A stretch of 64,000 nucleotides of DNA from Rhodococcus sp. BP22 (lineage in GTDB: Bacteria > Actinomycetota > Actinomycetes > Mycobacteriales > Mycobacteriaceae): the NCBI RefSeq assembly GCF_014281965.1, contig NZ_JACFTB010000001.1:434001-498000 (forward strand). Reading direction: 5' to 3'. The notes beneath the pieces are model-generated. The model was not told where the DNA came from. It saw nothing but the letters and a program-made list of their open reading frames with translations, and did no database searches. Every line of letters begins with the position of its first letter. Position 1 is the stretch's first letter. The translations under genes and the position numbers were made by a program. Positions 1 through 10,339 of the stretch are shown one piece after another.

Positions 1-1386
1 GGCAGCCTTGCCATGATGGGTTCGGTTGTCATCGACCGCCCGGCATTGTTCTTGCAGGGAACCCTGTTGTTGATCGCGATCCCTTCGGTATTACTGATCG
101 CCGAGCGAAGGGTCGAACCGAGCCTGGGCGCCGCACCCAAGAATGCGCCACCACGTGCAGATTCGTTTGCGCCACAAGCCTCGACTGTTCCAGGATCTCT
201 GGCTGAGCGGCAAGCAACGCACGCCGGTGTCGCCCAGACAGAAGTGTTCCCGCTGACGATGTTCGCGTTGGGGGGCATGCTGCTGTTCCCGGCTTCGAAC
301 GATCTGTTGACCATGTTCGTTGCCCTCGAGGTCTTGTCACTTCCGCTCTATCTTCTCTGCGGACTCGCCCGACGAAGGCGCTTACTGTCACAGGAAGCGG
401 CATTGAAGTATTTTCTTCTGGGCGCATTCTCTTCGGCCTTCTTCCTGTTCGGATCGGCGTTGCTGTACGGATACGCCGGTTCCGTCACACTGGGTGATAT
501 CGGTGATGCTGTATCCGCAGGCACCGGGAACGACGCCCTGGCGGTACTCGGTACCGCACTGGTGGGGGTCGGTCTCCTGTTCAAGATCGGTGCGATTCCT
601 TTTCATTCATGGATCCCCGACGTCTATCAGGGCGCGCCGACGCCGATCACTGCTTTCATGGCGGCAGCGACGAAGGTCGCCGCGTTCGGCGCTATGACCA
701 GAGTTTTCTACGTAGCGCTACCGGATCTCCGTTCCGAATGGCGACCCGCGCTGTGGGCTGTGGCAATCGCAACGATGCTGATCGGTGCCATCCTGGCGGT
801 GACGCAGACCGACATCAAACGCATGCTTGCATATTCGTCGATTACGCACGCCGGGTTCATTCTGACCGGATTCATCGCCGTCGATGCCGCAGGACTGTCC
901 TCGACGCTGTTCTACCTGTTCGTCTACGGATTCAGCACTGTCGCGGCATTTGCAGTGGTCACCGTTGTTCGTGACGAGTCCGGTGAGGTCGGCGACATCT
1001 CACGCTGGGCTGGCTTGGGCAAACAGTCACCATTGCTCGCTGGGGTATTTGCACTGTTGTTACTTGCGTTCGCCGGTATTCCATTGACCAGCGGATTTTT
1101 TGGAAAATTCGCTGTCTTTCAGGCAGCTGCGCAGGGTGGCGCAGCGCCACTCGTCGTGGTCGGTGTCGTGAGCAGCGCCATTGCTGCCGTGTTCTACATC
1201 CGGGTGATCGTGCTCATGTTCTTCTCCGAGCCGGCTTCGACCGAAAGTAGCCGAGCGACTGTAGTGACTCCGAGTGTTGCTACAACCTTGACGATCGGAA
1301 TCGGTGTGGGCGCGACCGTCGTCTTCGGTATTGTTCCCGGCCCGCTACTCGACCTGGCAGACCGAGCAGCGGTCTTCCTGAGCTAG
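1..1386 (+). CDS. nuoN: NADH-quinone oxidoreductase subunit N (5' partial)
   Basis: Membrane subunit of respiratory complex I (NDH-1), one of the antiporter-like subunits thought to couple quinone reduction to proton pumping. The reading frame is open from the first base of the window, so the N-terminus lies outside. The visible ~460 residues contain many hydrophobic helices and the typical charged helix breaks, including an ALEVLSLPLYLLCGLARR stretch, the KIGAIPFHSWIPDVYQGAP segment and TQTDIKRMLAYSSI. These are hallmarks of the NuoN/M/L family, and the total length fits NuoN. An unusual Ala/Pro-rich insert lies near visible residues 40-75, before the third conserved helix. As the last gene of a nuo operon it would be transcribed from upstream. 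Family assignment is firm; N versus M rests on overall similarity. Confidence 0.93.
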   Translation, partial: GSLAMMGSVVIDRPALFLQGTLLLIAIPSVLLIAERRVEPSLGAAPKNAPPRADSFAPQASTVPGSLAERQATHAGVAQTEVFPLTMFALGGMLLFPASNDLLTMFVALEVLSLPLYLLCGLARRRRLLSQEAALKYFLLGAFSSAFFLFGSALLYGYAGSVTLGDIGDAVSAGTGNDALAVLGTALVGVGLLFKIGAIPFHSWIPDVYQGAPTPITAFMAAATKVAAFGAMTRVFYVALPDLRSEWRPALWAVAIATMLIGAILAVTQTDIKRMLAYSSITHAGFILTGFIAVDAAGLSSTLFYLFVYGFSTVAAFAVVTVVRDESGEVGDISRWAGLGKQSPLLAGVFALLLLAFAGIPLTSGFFGKFAVFQAAAQGGAAPLVVVGVVSSAIAAVFYIRVIVLMFFSEPASTESSRATVVTPSVATTLTIGIGVGATVVFGIVPGPLLDLADRAAVFLS

Positions 1387-1425
1387 AGCGGTGTGCTCGC
1401 GCACGGTGCGGTTAAGATCCGCACA

Positions 1426-2388
1426 ATGCGGACAACAGTTACAAGATTGGTAGCGGGGGTCTGCCTGTCGATCTCGGTGTTGGGGTTGCTTGCCTACTTT
1501 TCCCGGGTCGACAACCGATATGTCGTGGCCCTCGCATCGTTCACACCGTTCCTTCTCTCTGCGTCGGTGATCGGCGCTGTTGTAGCCGCATTCGGACGAC
1601 GATGGATCCTATTCGCAGCGTCGGCGGCTGCTTTCGCGACGGGGGTCGGGCTTTTCGCTCCCTTGTACGTCCCCGGCTCGACCGCCGCAGCATCGGAGGA
1701 TTCCACTGGCCCGACTCTGCGAATCATGCAGTCGAACCTCATGCTCGGGCTGGCCGATCCCGATCAGATCGTCCGCGAGGTCATCGATCGTGACATCGAC
1801 ATCCTCACCGTCCAAGAACTCACGAACAGCGCCCTCAGTGGCCTCGACGCCGCGGGTCTGGAAGATCTGCTGCCCTACAAGTTCACCCGTCCCACCCCCG
1901 AAGGCGGAGGCGGCGCCGGCATCTACAGCCGCTTCCCGCTTGCGAACGAACGAGAGCTACCTACGTTTCTGCTGTGGAACCTGTCCACCGACATCGACGT
2001 CGGCACCGGCCCGCCCATCCGGGTGTACTCGGTGCACCCCGTACCGCCCTACCCGTCCCCCACTCCGGTATGGGCCTCGGAAATGGAACTGCTGAAGCAG
2101 GAGGTGACGGCATCCGCGGAGCTACCCCGAGTGATAGTGAGCGGCGACTTCAACTCGACCTGGTCGCACAGCAGGTTTCGAGACATCGTGGATGTGGGCT
2201 ACACCGACGCAGCAGAGCGCACCGGCGGCGGTGTGATCCCTACGTATCCCACAGACAAGGCCTACCCTGCACTCGTCGGAATCGATCACATCCTCAGCCG
2301 TGGAATGCAGGCGACATCTCTCGAACGGATCACTGTCGACGGCACCGACCATCACGGAATCGTCGCCGAACTGAAAACGATCGGTTAG
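1426..2388 (+). CDS. Membrane-anchored endonuclease/exonuclease/phosphatase family protein
   Basis: About 320 residues. Three hydrophobic segments (roughly residues 5-23, 30-55 and 60-82) precede an EEP-fold catalytic domain that probably sits outside the membrane. Visible catalytic motifs are LRIMQSNLM (Asn), ILTVQEL (metal-binding Glu), VSGDFNST (Asp-x-Asn), GIDHIL and the terminal TDHHGI (catalytic His). The substrate is unknown; the family covers nucleases, phosphodiesterases and sphingomyelinase-like enzymes. The ATG at 1426 is preferred because it starts directly before the first membrane helix; an in-frame GTG at 1393 is possible. It begins 40 bases after nuoN on the same strand. Confidence 0.82.
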   Translation: MRTTVTRLVAGVCLSISVLGLLAYFSRVDNRYVVALASFTPFLLSASVIGAVVAAFGRRWILFAASAAAFATGVGLFAPLYVPGSTAAASEDSTGPTLRIMQSNLMLGLADPDQIVREVIDRDIDILTVQELTNSALSGLDAAGLEDLLPYKFTRPTPEGGGGAGIYSRFPLANERELPTFLLWNLSTDIDVGTGPPIRVYSVHPVPPYPSPTPVWASEMELLKQEVTASAELPRVIVSGDFNSTWSHSRFRDIVDVGYTDAAERTGGGVIPTYPTDKAYPALVGIDHILSRGMQATSLERITVDGTDHHGIVAELKTIG

Positions 2389-2440
2389 CCCTGACGGTCG
2401 CGATTGTTGTCGACGGCACCGTTGAGTGCATGATGAACCC

Positions 2441-2638
2441 ATGAGTTCGAACGATCTCTTCGGAGGACCCAAACGGCTGCTGATCGTCGTCGCGGTAGTT
2501 GTCGCGGTGACAGTTCTCGCTGCAATCGTCACGTTGATCGTGCGGCAGATACTCGGTCCAACCGAAGGGCCATCCCCCTACGACACCCCCGAATCGATGT
2601 CGTATGTACTACAGATCACCTCTCCTCCCCCGCTGTGA
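2441..2638 (+). CDS. Small single-pass membrane protein
   Basis: A 65-residue protein not recognised as a named family. A short polar N-terminus with FGGPKR is followed by one strongly hydrophobic helix (about residues 13-35, rich in Val/Ala/Ile), then a Pro/Ser-rich tail that probably lies outside the cell. The ATG at 2441 is chosen over an in-frame GTG at 2426 because the latter adds only five residues. It lies 52 bases after the EEP-family gene on the same strand. Coding status rests on the clear membrane helix and good codon use; the function is unknown. Confidence 0.55.
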   Translation: MSSNDLFGGPKRLLIVVAVVVAVTVLAAIVTLIVRQILGPTEGPSPYDTPESMSYVLQITSPPPL

Positions 2639-2855
2639 CCTGAGCCGGTGAACGCCGCACACCGTCAACTTCCATACGACGTCCGATTCGACCGGGGAGT
2701 ACGAGGCAGCGAGGCGATAGCTAGCGGATGGCAGGCCTCGAGGGTGAGAGAGATCGACACCGACAACGGCGTTCCTGCTCTCCGATCCGGCGTGTTCACC
2801 GACGTTGGACGACTGTGATTTGGTTCTTGCTACCCCGATCACGGATCATACGAGC

Positions 2856-3599
2856 GTGACTTATCCAAGCGTCGCCCCGAAGACAACCGTTGTCGTACCC
2901 ACGTACAACGAGCGCGAGAACCTTCCCAAGCTGGTGGGGCTGCTCTCGGATCTGGGCGTAGAGAATCTGCACGTTCTCGTCGTGGACGACAACTCACCCG
3001 ACGGGACCGGCAAGGTTGCCGACGAACTCGCCGCGAACGGCCCGCTCCCCCTCACCGTTCTCCATCGCACCGAGAAGAACGGGCTCGGTCGCGCCTACGT
3101 GGCCGGTATGTCCAAAGCGTTGGACGACGGGGCCGACATCGTCATACAGATGGATGCCGATCTTTCCCACCCGACCGAAGTGATACCGACGATGATCGAG
3201 ACACTGACCACCACCGACGCTGCCGTCGTCCTTGGGTCGCGATACGTGCCGGGCGGTGAGGTGGCGAGCGACTGGCCCTGGCACCGGAAGGCTCTTTCGG
3301 CTTGGGCGAACTTCTACGTCAACACGATTCTGCGCTTGAAGGTCAAGGACGCAACGGCAGGCTTCAAGGCCTGGCATGCGAAGACTCTTCGGGCAATCGA
3401 CGTCTCATCGGTCGAAAGCAACGGCTATGCCTTCCAGGTGGAAATGAACTATCGAACCGTTCGACGCGGCCTGAAGATCGCCGAGGTGCCGATCAAGTTC
3501 GAAGAGCGTAGTGACGGCGAATCGAAGATGAGCCTGGCTGTACAACTCGAATCGGCACTGGTCCCGTGGAAGCTACTAGCCGGCCGGGCACGCCGCTGA
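2856..3599 (+). CDS. ppm1: Polyprenol monophosphomannose synthase
   Basis: GT2-family glycosyltransferase that moves mannose from GDP-mannose to polyprenyl phosphate, giving the donor for lipomannan, lipoarabinomannan and glycoprotein mannosylation. About 247 residues, cytoplasmic or membrane-associated. Visible motifs are VVVPTYNERENLP (residues 12-24), VVDDNSPDGTG (42-52) and MDADLSHP (99-106, the metal/nucleotide site), plus GSRYVPGG and DATAGFKAW. It has no C-terminal membrane helices and no Lnt domain, unlike the two-domain Ppm1 of M. tuberculosis. The GTG at 2856 is preferred because it sits just before the conserved domain; an in-frame TTG at 2805 is possible. The 3' end overlaps the convergent lipoprotein gene by 24 bases. 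Confidence 0.9.
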   Translation: MTYPSVAPKTTVVVPTYNERENLPKLVGLLSDLGVENLHVLVVDDNSPDGTGKVADELAANGPLPLTVLHRTEKNGLGRAYVAGMSKALDDGADIVIQMDADLSHPTEVIPTMIETLTTTDAAVVLGSRYVPGGEVASDWPWHRKALSAWANFYVNTILRLKVKDATAGFKAWHAKTLRAIDVSSVESNGYAFQVEMNYRTVRRGLKIAEVPIKFEERSDGESKMSLAVQLESALVPWKLLAGRARR

Positions 3600-4058
3600 T
3601 GTCAGCCCAGCAAGTCCGACTATTGCGCAGGCGTTGTCGCGGCTGAGCTTCCACACGCCGTTCTCGGCCACGAAGATCATCGTCGTCGGATTCGGTTGAC
3701 CACCGATCGTCAATGTCGCCCCGGCACTCAGCGTTCCATCGCCTAGATCGTCGACGCCGGTAATTACTACGGTCGCGTCGTTCGTGACGGCTGCAGAGAC
3801 AACTTGGTCGATCAATGCGGGGTCATCTTCCGCACCCTGAATGAATACAGCTTTTTCCTCCGATGGAACCGCTGGATCGAAGCCCCGTTTCAGTTCCTCG
3901 TTCAGATCTGCGGTGGATGGAACCGGTGGATACGCGGAGGCCGTGGGAATGACGACGGATGGAGCCGAAGGGCTCTTGTCGTTACCGCCATCACTGCATC
4001 CGCAGACGAGAGCGGTCACGGCTGCGGCAAGAACGAAAGGCCCTATCGTGAGTTTCAT
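3576..4058 (-). CDS. Putative secreted lipoprotein
   Basis: A 160-residue protein with a type II signal peptide: a Lys near the N-terminus, a hydrophobic stretch, then a lipobox ending V-C-G-C with the lipidated Cys at residue 21. The mature part starts with a Ser/Pro/Asp-rich linker and then forms a small domain with LTIGGQPNPTTMIFVAENGVWKLS, which resembles the fold of low-molecular-weight antigen MTB12-like and NTF2-like lipoproteins; that resemblance is a judgement by eye. Expected location is the outer face of the cell membrane. It is convergent with ppm and overlaps its end. Function unknown. Confidence 0.78.
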   Translation of the reverse strand: MKLTIGPFVLAAAVTALVCGCSDGGNDKSPSAPSVVIPTASAYPPVPSTADLNEELKRGFDPAVPSEEKAVFIQGAEDDPALIDQVVSAAVTNDATVVITGVDDLGDGTLSAGATLTIGGQPNPTTMIFVAENGVWKLSRDNACAIVGLAGLTSAACPAG

Positions 4059-4143
4059 TCACCGAAACTAGCGTAGCAGCGGTCGAATGTACTGATAGGC
4101 AGCATGATTCACAGAGTCGTCACCGAGGATTCTCACCAACGCC

Positions 4144-4839
4144 TTACATATTTTTCGATGAAGTCGCCTTCGCAGCGGCAGCGTAGATGTCCACGTACTC
4201 CTGGCCGGACATCTTCATGAGCGAGTACATAACCTCGTCTGTCGCGGATCGAACTACCGCTCGATGTGTTGCATGCTCGCTGTACCGCGAGAAATCCAAC
4301 GGTGCGCCGAACTTCACGACAATCTTCGATGGGTGCCACCGCCTTGTCCCGACCGGATTGAACTTCTCGGTTCCGAACATCACGACAGGAATCACGGGCG
4401 CACCGACCTCGAGGGCAACCCGCGCCATTCCGGTCTTCCCCTTGTACAGCCGGCCGTCCGGCGAGCGGGTCCCCTCGGGATAGATGGCCCAGATGCCATT
4501 GTCGGACAATATCTTCCGCGCGGCTTCGAGCGCAGGCTCTCCCGCACCACTCCCCGACCGATCGATGGGAACCTGTCCGGCGCTGGTATAGAACCAGCGA
4601 ATGAGGCGACCCTTGATCCCGTGACCCGAGAAGTATTCACTCTTAGCTACGAATTTGATCCGACGAGGCACGACGAGAACCAGAAAGAACGAATCCACCA
4701 CGGTGAGGTGATTCCCGGCCAGAATCACCGGACCATTAGAAGGTAGGTTGTGGGCCCCCTCGATCCGAGGTCGCCCGAGGACCCTCAATACCGGCCCGAT
4801 CAGAACGTACTTGAAGATCCAATACCACACGAGATCCAC
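4144..4839 (-). CDS. plsC: 1-acyl-sn-glycerol-3-phosphate acyltransferase (PlsC family)
   Basis: Membrane-associated acyltransferase that would acylate lysophosphatidic acid to phosphatidic acid, the precursor of phospholipids. The 231 residues carry the HX4D catalytic motif at His44/Asp49 (NHLTVVDS), the YPEGTRSPDG substrate-binding motif around residues 118-127, and the later GAPVIPVVMFG block. An N-terminal hydrophobic segment (WYWIFKYVLIGPVLRVL) anchors it. The GTG start at 4839 has a plausible ribosome binding site, GAAGGTGA, just upstream. A palindrome at 4894-4910 lies in the promoter region. Exact acyl and head-group specificity cannot be read from the sequence. Confidence 0.88.
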   Translation of the reverse strand: MDLVWYWIFKYVLIGPVLRVLGRPRIEGAHNLPSNGPVILAGNHLTVVDSFFLVLVVPRRIKFVAKSEYFSGHGIKGRLIRWFYTSAGQVPIDRSGSGAGEPALEAARKILSDNGIWAIYPEGTRSPDGRLYKGKTGMARVALEVGAPVIPVVMFGTEKFNPVGTRRWHPSKIVVKFGAPLDFSRYSEHATHRAVVRSATDEVMYSLMKMSGQEYVDIYAAAAKATSSKNM

Positions 4840-4893
4840 TCACCTTCCACCGCGCACAGTCCCTGGCCAGGGGAATTGATGCAGTCGCCACCG

Positions 4894-4910
4894 GTTGTCG
4901 CTGTGACAAC
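4894..4910. promoter_or_regulatory. Inverted repeat upstream of plsC, candidate operator
   Basis: GTTGTC and GACAAC arms separated by GCTGT form a 17-base palindrome in the 93-base gap between the M16 peptidase stop and the plsC start. A second palindrome, CCCTGGCCAGGG, lies at 4861-4872. The position fits a repressor or activator site for plsC; no regulator is identified. Confidence 0.35.
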
Positions 4911-4932
4911 GTCTCCCAGCGGCGACCACACT

Positions 4933-6237
4933 TCAGCGTACGAGTGACTTGACCGAGGCCGGTAGTTGACGAACGCTCTTGTACGGTCCGACGACGGCTG
5001 CCCCGAACGGCCTGGACAGAAGCACCCGAGCAACCTCGCGCACCTCGTCGTTGGTGACCTGATCGATCCGTGCGAGCGTGTCGGTGATGTCGTGATGATT
5101 GCCGTAGTTGAGTTCACTTCGCCCGATGCGGTTCATTCGCGATCCTGAATCTTCCAGTCCGAGAACCAATCCGCCACGCAACGAACCTTTTGCCCTGGCG
5201 CACTCATCGTCGCTGATTCCGTCGGAGGCAACGCTTGCCAGCACCTCACGCACAACCGTCGTCACCTCCGCAAGATTCTCTGGCTGGCATCCCGCGTATA
5301 CCGAGAACGCGCCCGAGTCCGCGAAGGTATCGACCGAGGAGTACACCGAATACGCCAACCCTCGTTCCTCGCGAATCTCCTGGAACAGGCGCGAGGACAG
5401 ACCGCCGCCGACAGCGGTGTTCAGGACCGACAGTGCCCACCGATGACCCTCGTGTCGACCGAATGCCCGAACACCGAGGGAAAGGTGCGCTTGCTCACTG
5501 TCACGAGCGATGAATCTCAGTTCGGGCCGCGTGCGCAGCCGCATTCCGCCTTCGCGTCGGGGCACCGAGGTGACTCCCGACTCGAGGTGCCCGGCGAATG
5601 CGCGCTTGGCCATAGCCACGGTCCGACGGTGATCGACATTTCCTGCCACCGCGACGACCATGCGCTCCGGTGTGTAGCGACGCGTGTGGAACGAACGCAG
5701 CTGAGATCGAGTCATCGCCTCGATCGACTCCACGGTTCCGATCACTGGTCGCCCGACAGGATGATCGCCGAACATTGCCTCGAGGAACAGATCACCCAGC
5801 AGATCTTCGGGATCGTCGTCGCGCATCGATATCTCCTCGAGCACCACTTGACGCTCGACATCGACATCGGCTGTGCGACAACGCCCCCGCAGGACCACGT
5901 CACTGACCAAGTCGATGGCCATGCCGAGGTCCTCGTCGAGCACGTGCGCATAGAAGCACGTACTTTCCTTCGAGGTGAACGCGTTGAGTTCGCCGCCCAC
6001 GCCATCCATCACTTGAGCGATCTCGAGTGCTGATCGTGTCGGCGTCGACTTGAACAACAGGTGTTCGAGAAAGTGCGCTGCGCCGGCAACGCTGGGCTGT
6101 TCGTCGCGCGAACCGACACCGACCCAGACACCGACGGACGCCGAACGGACGCCGGGAACGAATTCGGTGACGACGCGAAGACCACCGGGCAGCGTTGTGC
6201 GCCGAACGCCCTGCGACTGCTCGGTGTGATCCGAAAC
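4933..6237 (-). CDS. M16 family zinc metallopeptidase (PepR-like), start codon unclear
   Basis: Pitrilysin/processing-peptidase family protein. The inverted zinc motif HFLEH lies near the N-terminus (AGAAHFLEHLLFKST) and the third ligand Glu in NAFTSKEST downstream. An M16 C-terminal domain follows with EIREERGLAYSVYSS. The order matches M. tuberculosis pepR-gpsI. Similarity to PepR begins at RRTTLPGGLRVVTEF. No ATG, GTG or TTG occurs in frame between the pnp stop and this block, so the 5' boundary given here (a GTT codon, about 434 residues) is set by homologue length only. The nearest standard in-frame start is an ATG at 6423, inside pnp. Candidate role: peptide or protein turnover. Confidence 0.8.
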   Translation of the reverse strand, partial: VSDHTEQSQGVRRTTLPGGLRVVTEFVPGVRSASVGVWVGVGSRDEQPSVAGAAHFLEHLLFKSTPTRSALEIAQVMDGVGGELNAFTSKESTCFYAHVLDEDLGMAIDLVSDVVLRGRCRTADVDVERQVVLEEISMRDDDPEDLLGDLFLEAMFGDHPVGRPVIGTVESIEAMTRSQLRSFHTRRYTPERMVVAVAGNVDHRRTVAMAKRAFAGHLESGVTSVPRREGGMRLRTRPELRFIARDSEQAHLSLGVRAFGRHEGHRWALSVLNTAVGGGLSSRLFQEIREERGLAYSVYSSVDTFADSGAFSVYAGCQPENLAEVTTVVREVLASVASDGISDDECARAKGSLRGGLVLGLEDSGSRMNRIGRSELNYGNHHDITDTLARIDQVTNDEVREVARVLLSRPFGAAVVGPYKSVRQLPASVKSLVR

Positions 6238-6239
6238 GG

Positions 6240-6274
6240 CCGAACGGTACGTCCCGAGGGGACGTACCGTTCGG
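6240..6274. repeat. Perfect 16-bp inverted repeat between pnp and the M16 peptidase
   Basis: CCGAACGGTACGTCCC at 6240-6255 is exactly reversed and complemented at 6259-6274, leaving a 3-base loop. It sits 12 bases after the pnp stop, at the expected translation start of the M16 peptidase gene. It has no U-rich tail, so it is not a standard terminator. It could be an mRNA processing or stability hairpin or a dispersed palindromic element. No second copy was noticed in this window. Confidence 0.8.
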
Positions 6275-6286
6275 TCCTGAGTCTTC

Positions 6287-8539
<2,253 letters not shown>

Positions 8540-8879
8540 TCTTTTCTTCTCGTCCTCTCGTCTTTGCCGTGCCTACTGAACCTTCTGTCGGTTCCGAGGG
8601 AACCTCGTGTTCCTTCGAACTCCGACAGCGGTGCGAGCGGAGGCGGCCATCGATCGAAGCCGGCCGGACACTTGCCCGACAGGCCACTACCGAAGACCGA
8701 CGCCACGTCGTCTCAGGCACACACGGCGGTATGCGAATACCCATGCACTCGCAGTGTTGCTGGTCTATCTGTACTTCGGGTCATACACAGATAGCCAACG
8801 AGGACAGTCTAAGCACTGCCTCGTTGGCTTCTGCACTATTGCGGTGACCGCGCACTCGAGCGGGCACGTCGACGTCGAA
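8540..8879 (-). promoter_or_regulatory. rpsO-pnp intergenic region and pnp leader
   Basis: A 340-base stretch without a supported gene. On the minus strand it holds the rpsO 3' hairpin (8793-8829) and then a long pnp leader ending in a purine-rich, ribosome-binding tract before the ATG. Several short GGTTCC/GGAACC repeats around 8590-8615 could fold into a stem. In other bacteria pnp is autoregulated through a processed leader stem-loop; that mechanism is only inferred here by analogy. Confidence 0.4.
8793..8829 (-). terminator. Stem-loop downstream of rpsO
   Basis: AGCCAACGAGG (8793-8803) and its exact complement CCTCGTTGGCT (8819-8829) make an 11-bp stem with a 15-base loop, 51 bases beyond the rpsO stop. 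There is no U-run after it, so it may be a weak terminator or an RNase-protected or processed mRNA end between rpsO and pnp. Confidence 0.55.
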
Positions 8880-9149
8880 CTAGCGACGCAGACCCAAACG
8901 CTCGATGAGCGAGCGGTAACGGGTGACATCCACCTTGGCGATGTACTTGAGCAGGCGACGACGACGTCCGACCAGCAGCAACAGGCCGCGGCGGGAGTGG
9001 TGGTCATGCTTGTGCATCTTCAGGTGCTCGGTGAGATCGACGATGCGCTTGGTGAGCATCGCGACCTGAGCCTCGGGTGAACCCGTATCGGTCGGGTGCA
9101 AGCCGTACTCGCCGAGAACGGTCTTCTTCTGTTCGGTGGTCAATGCCAC
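8880..9149 (-). CDS. rpsO: 30S ribosomal protein S15
   Basis: Primary 16S rRNA-binding protein of the 30S platform; 89 residues, exactly the family length. The sequence includes the conserved [16 protein letters not shown] block, [19 protein letters not shown] (rRNA contact) and the C-terminal RRRLLKYI followed by [13 protein letters not shown]. The GTG start at 9149 has an upstream AGGAGT. It lies between ribF and pnp, as in many bacteria. Confidence 0.97.
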   Translation of the reverse strand: MALTTEQKKTVLGEYGLHPTDTGSPEAQVAMLTKRIVDLTEHLKMHKHDHHSRRGLLLLVGRRRRLLKYIAKVDVTRYRSLIERLGLRR

Positions 9150-9264
9150 TGGTACTACTCCTGATCACTGACGTCCGCGTGAAAGGGAATTCGAATTGTC
9201 TCGCATGCGAGATACCGAATCGGGTGCAGCCACCACGGACCGCAGCATGCACCAACGAAGAAGA

Positions 9265-10236
9265 CTACCAGGACTGTAGTTGCGACAAAATCGAGCGGGC
9301 TCGATCGGAGTCTCGTCCCATCTCCGCGATCAAGTCATCGACCGAATCGAACTTCTCCATACCTCGGAGTCTTTCGACGAAATCCACTGCCACATGTTGG
9401 CCGTACAGGTCCGCGTTGCTGTCGAGAACGAATGCTTCCACGGTGCGCGTTCGCCCCGAGAACGTGGGGTTGGTCCCGACGGACACTGCTGCCGGTTGCC
9501 GTTTGCCCGGCGTCACGGTCCCGATCATCGCGCCAGGACCGAGGACGGTGAACCAGGCTGCGTACACGCCGTCGGCGGGAATCGCCGAATGCATCGGGGG
9601 TGCCACGTTCGCGGTCGGGTAGCCCAGCTGGCGACCTCTGCCGTCGCCGTGCACGACGACACCTTCCACCCGATGAAAACGACCGAGTGCCAGCGCGGCC
9701 GCAGCGACATCGCCGGCATCGACGCACGAGCGAATGTAGGTGGACGAGAACGTGACCGCATGCTCCGCGAGCAGGCTGACGCCGTCGACCGCGAATCCGA
9801 ATCGCTCGCCGACTGCACGAAGAAGATCCACATTGCCCAGCGCCTTCTTGCCGAACGTGAAGTTGTCCCCCACGACCACCTCGGCGACGTGAAGTCGCTC
9901 GACCAGAATCTCGTGGACGTAGCGCTCGGGGGTGAGCTTCATCAGCTCGGGCGTGAACGGCATGACGAAAAACACATCGACACCGAGCTCCTCGGCAAGC
10001 TCGGCCCGCCGGGTCAGCGTCGTCAGTTGCGCCGGATGCGTTCCAGGCCGGACCACTTCCATCGGGTGCGGATCGAATGTCATGAGCACACTGGGAATTC
10101 CGCGTTCCCGCGCGGACTTCACCGCGCGGCTGATCAGTTGCGCGTGCCCCCTGTGCACGCCATCGAAAACACCGATCGTGAGAACACAACGGCCCCAGTC
10201 GGCAGGTACATCGTCGAGACCTCGCCATCTCTGCAC
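9265..10236 (-). CDS. ribF: Bifunctional riboflavin kinase / FAD synthetase
   Basis: Converts riboflavin to FMN and then FAD in the cytosol. About 323 residues. The N-terminal FAD synthetase domain has the nucleotidyltransferase signature GVFDGVHRGHAQL (HxGH-type) and the SSTYIRS motif. The C-terminal riboflavin kinase domain has the GYPTANV motif followed by GVYAAWF and GTNPTF. The GTG at 10236 (reading MQRWRGLDDVPADWG) matches the N-terminus known for mycobacterial RibF and is preferred over a GTG 36 bases upstream. The gene is separated from truB by the divergent manganese transport cluster. Confidence 0.95.
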   Translation of the reverse strand: MQRWRGLDDVPADWGRCVLTIGVFDGVHRGHAQLISRAVKSARERGIPSVLMTFDPHPMEVVRPGTHPAQLTTLTRRAELAEELGVDVFFVMPFTPELMKLTPERYVHEILVERLHVAEVVVGDNFTFGKKALGNVDLLRAVGERFGFAVDGVSLLAEHAVTFSSTYIRSCVDAGDVAAAALALGRFHRVEGVVVHGDGRGRQLGYPTANVAPPMHSAIPADGVYAAWFTVLGPGAMIGTVTPGKRQPAAVSVGTNPTFSGRTRTVEAFVLDSNADLYGQHVAVDFVERLRGMEKFDSVDDLIAEMGRDSDRARSILSQLQSW

Positions 10237-10339
10237 GAGGGGAAGCCTACGGCCCCCCGAGTTCGGGGTCACTTTCGGATCGGTGTGTCGCTCGACTCAG
10301 GTCTAGACAAACATCTCGACGTTCTGTCAATATTTCGGT
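10237..10339 (+). promoter_or_regulatory. Divergent ribF / Mn-transporter promoter region
   Basis: The 103-base gap must hold promoters for ribF and the metal ABC operon. It contains an 8-bp palindrome GTCTAGAC at 10301-10308 and an AT-rich CAATATTT at about 10328, the most AT-rich stretch locally. A binding site for the downstream MntR-type regulator is expected here, but no consensus can be confirmed by eye. Confidence 0.35.

Noticed and set aside
2639-2855. Possible small gene or tRNA upstream of ppm
   Set aside because: No convincing start, cloverleaf or conserved frame; the short antisense frame there has no recognisable features.
10245-10262. Terminator at CCCCGA...TCGGGG upstream of the Mn transporter
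   Set aside because: A short stem at the 5' end of ribF with no T-run; more likely chance GC pairing.
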